This document shows positions 63,850-64,000 of a DNA stretch of 64,000 nt, piece by piece (within the stretch, counting starts at the first letter, position 1; every line of letters starts with the position of its first letter). The notes beneath the pieces were generated by a model. It had not been told where the DNA came from, did not search any database, and saw nothing but the letters and a program-made list of their open reading frames with translations. Origin of the DNA: Ricinus communis (taxonomy: Eukaryota; Streptophyta; Magnoliopsida; Malpighiales; Euphorbiaceae); contig NC_063257.1 of the NCBI RefSeq assembly GCF_019578655.1, positions 6,758,001-6,822,000 on the forward strand, given 5' to 3'. The position numbers were made by a program, and so were the translations under genes.

Positions 63850-64000
63850 CTGAAATAGAATGTGTAAGAAGTCACCATAAAAATATCAGTAAGAATATCG
63901 GATATACAGAGTGGACCTCCAACTTCAATGTTTTTTCAGGAATGGCTTACAGATGATTTTTCTACCAATCAATGTTACCTCTAGGTGACAAAAAGATTAA

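Overview
This is a nuclear window from a dicot plant. The genes have many exons with GT-AG introns, the intergenic DNA is very AT-rich with microsatellites, there is a plant Ty1/copia element with an initiator-Met tRNA primer site, and there is a plastid DNA insertion. The gene families and their order resemble Arabidopsis chromosome 1, so a rosid is likely. Malpighiales is only a guess.

Layout, left to right. 1-2.2 kb has no supported gene. 2.2-3.6 kb (-) is a universal-stress-protein-like gene. 8.0-16.7 kb (-) is a 16-exon Elg1/ATAD5-type AAA+ ATPase. 21.2-23.5 kb (+) is a LysM GPI-anchored receptor of the LYM1/LYM3 type. 25.5-33.3 kb (+) is a wrecked copy of the TFIIH p34 gene (TFB4), with a 5-kb copia retrotransposon in its last intron. 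34.4-36.3 kb (-) is an intact conserved plant gene of unknown function. 36.5-37.4 kb (+) is a decayed DEK C-terminal-domain gene. 38.2-41.3 kb (-) is a ChaC-type gamma-glutamylcyclotransferase. 42.1-42.8 kb is a composite plastid insertion. 44.4-47.2 kb and 53.2-55.7 kb (-) are two tandem WAT1-related/UMAMIT amino-acid transporter genes. 55.7-63.7 kb is gene-poor. The last 230 bases hold what looks like the terminal exon of another minus-strand gene.

Exon structures were worked out by hand from splice signals, reading phase and family resemblance. For the six intact multi-exon genes plus the USP-like gene, every junction keeps phase and the total length is a multiple of three. This supports the models, but no transcript data were available.

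The genes do not form one pathway: they cover DNA replication, peptidoglycan perception, glutathione turnover and amino-acid export. What ties them together is ancestry. From memory, the same families sit next to each other in several Arabidopsis chromosome 1 segments (around At1g44760-44800, At1g77620-77630 and At1g21880-21890), so the window looks like a fairly unreduced version of an ancestral block. Two members, TFB4 and the DEK-C gene, are decaying here. I found no convincing undescribed system. The most informative observations are the layered decay of TFB4, the SUMO- and PCNA-binding-like motifs in the ATAD5 homologue (one inside a 129-bp tandem duplication), the composite plastid insert, and an AT-rich inverted-repeat element family.
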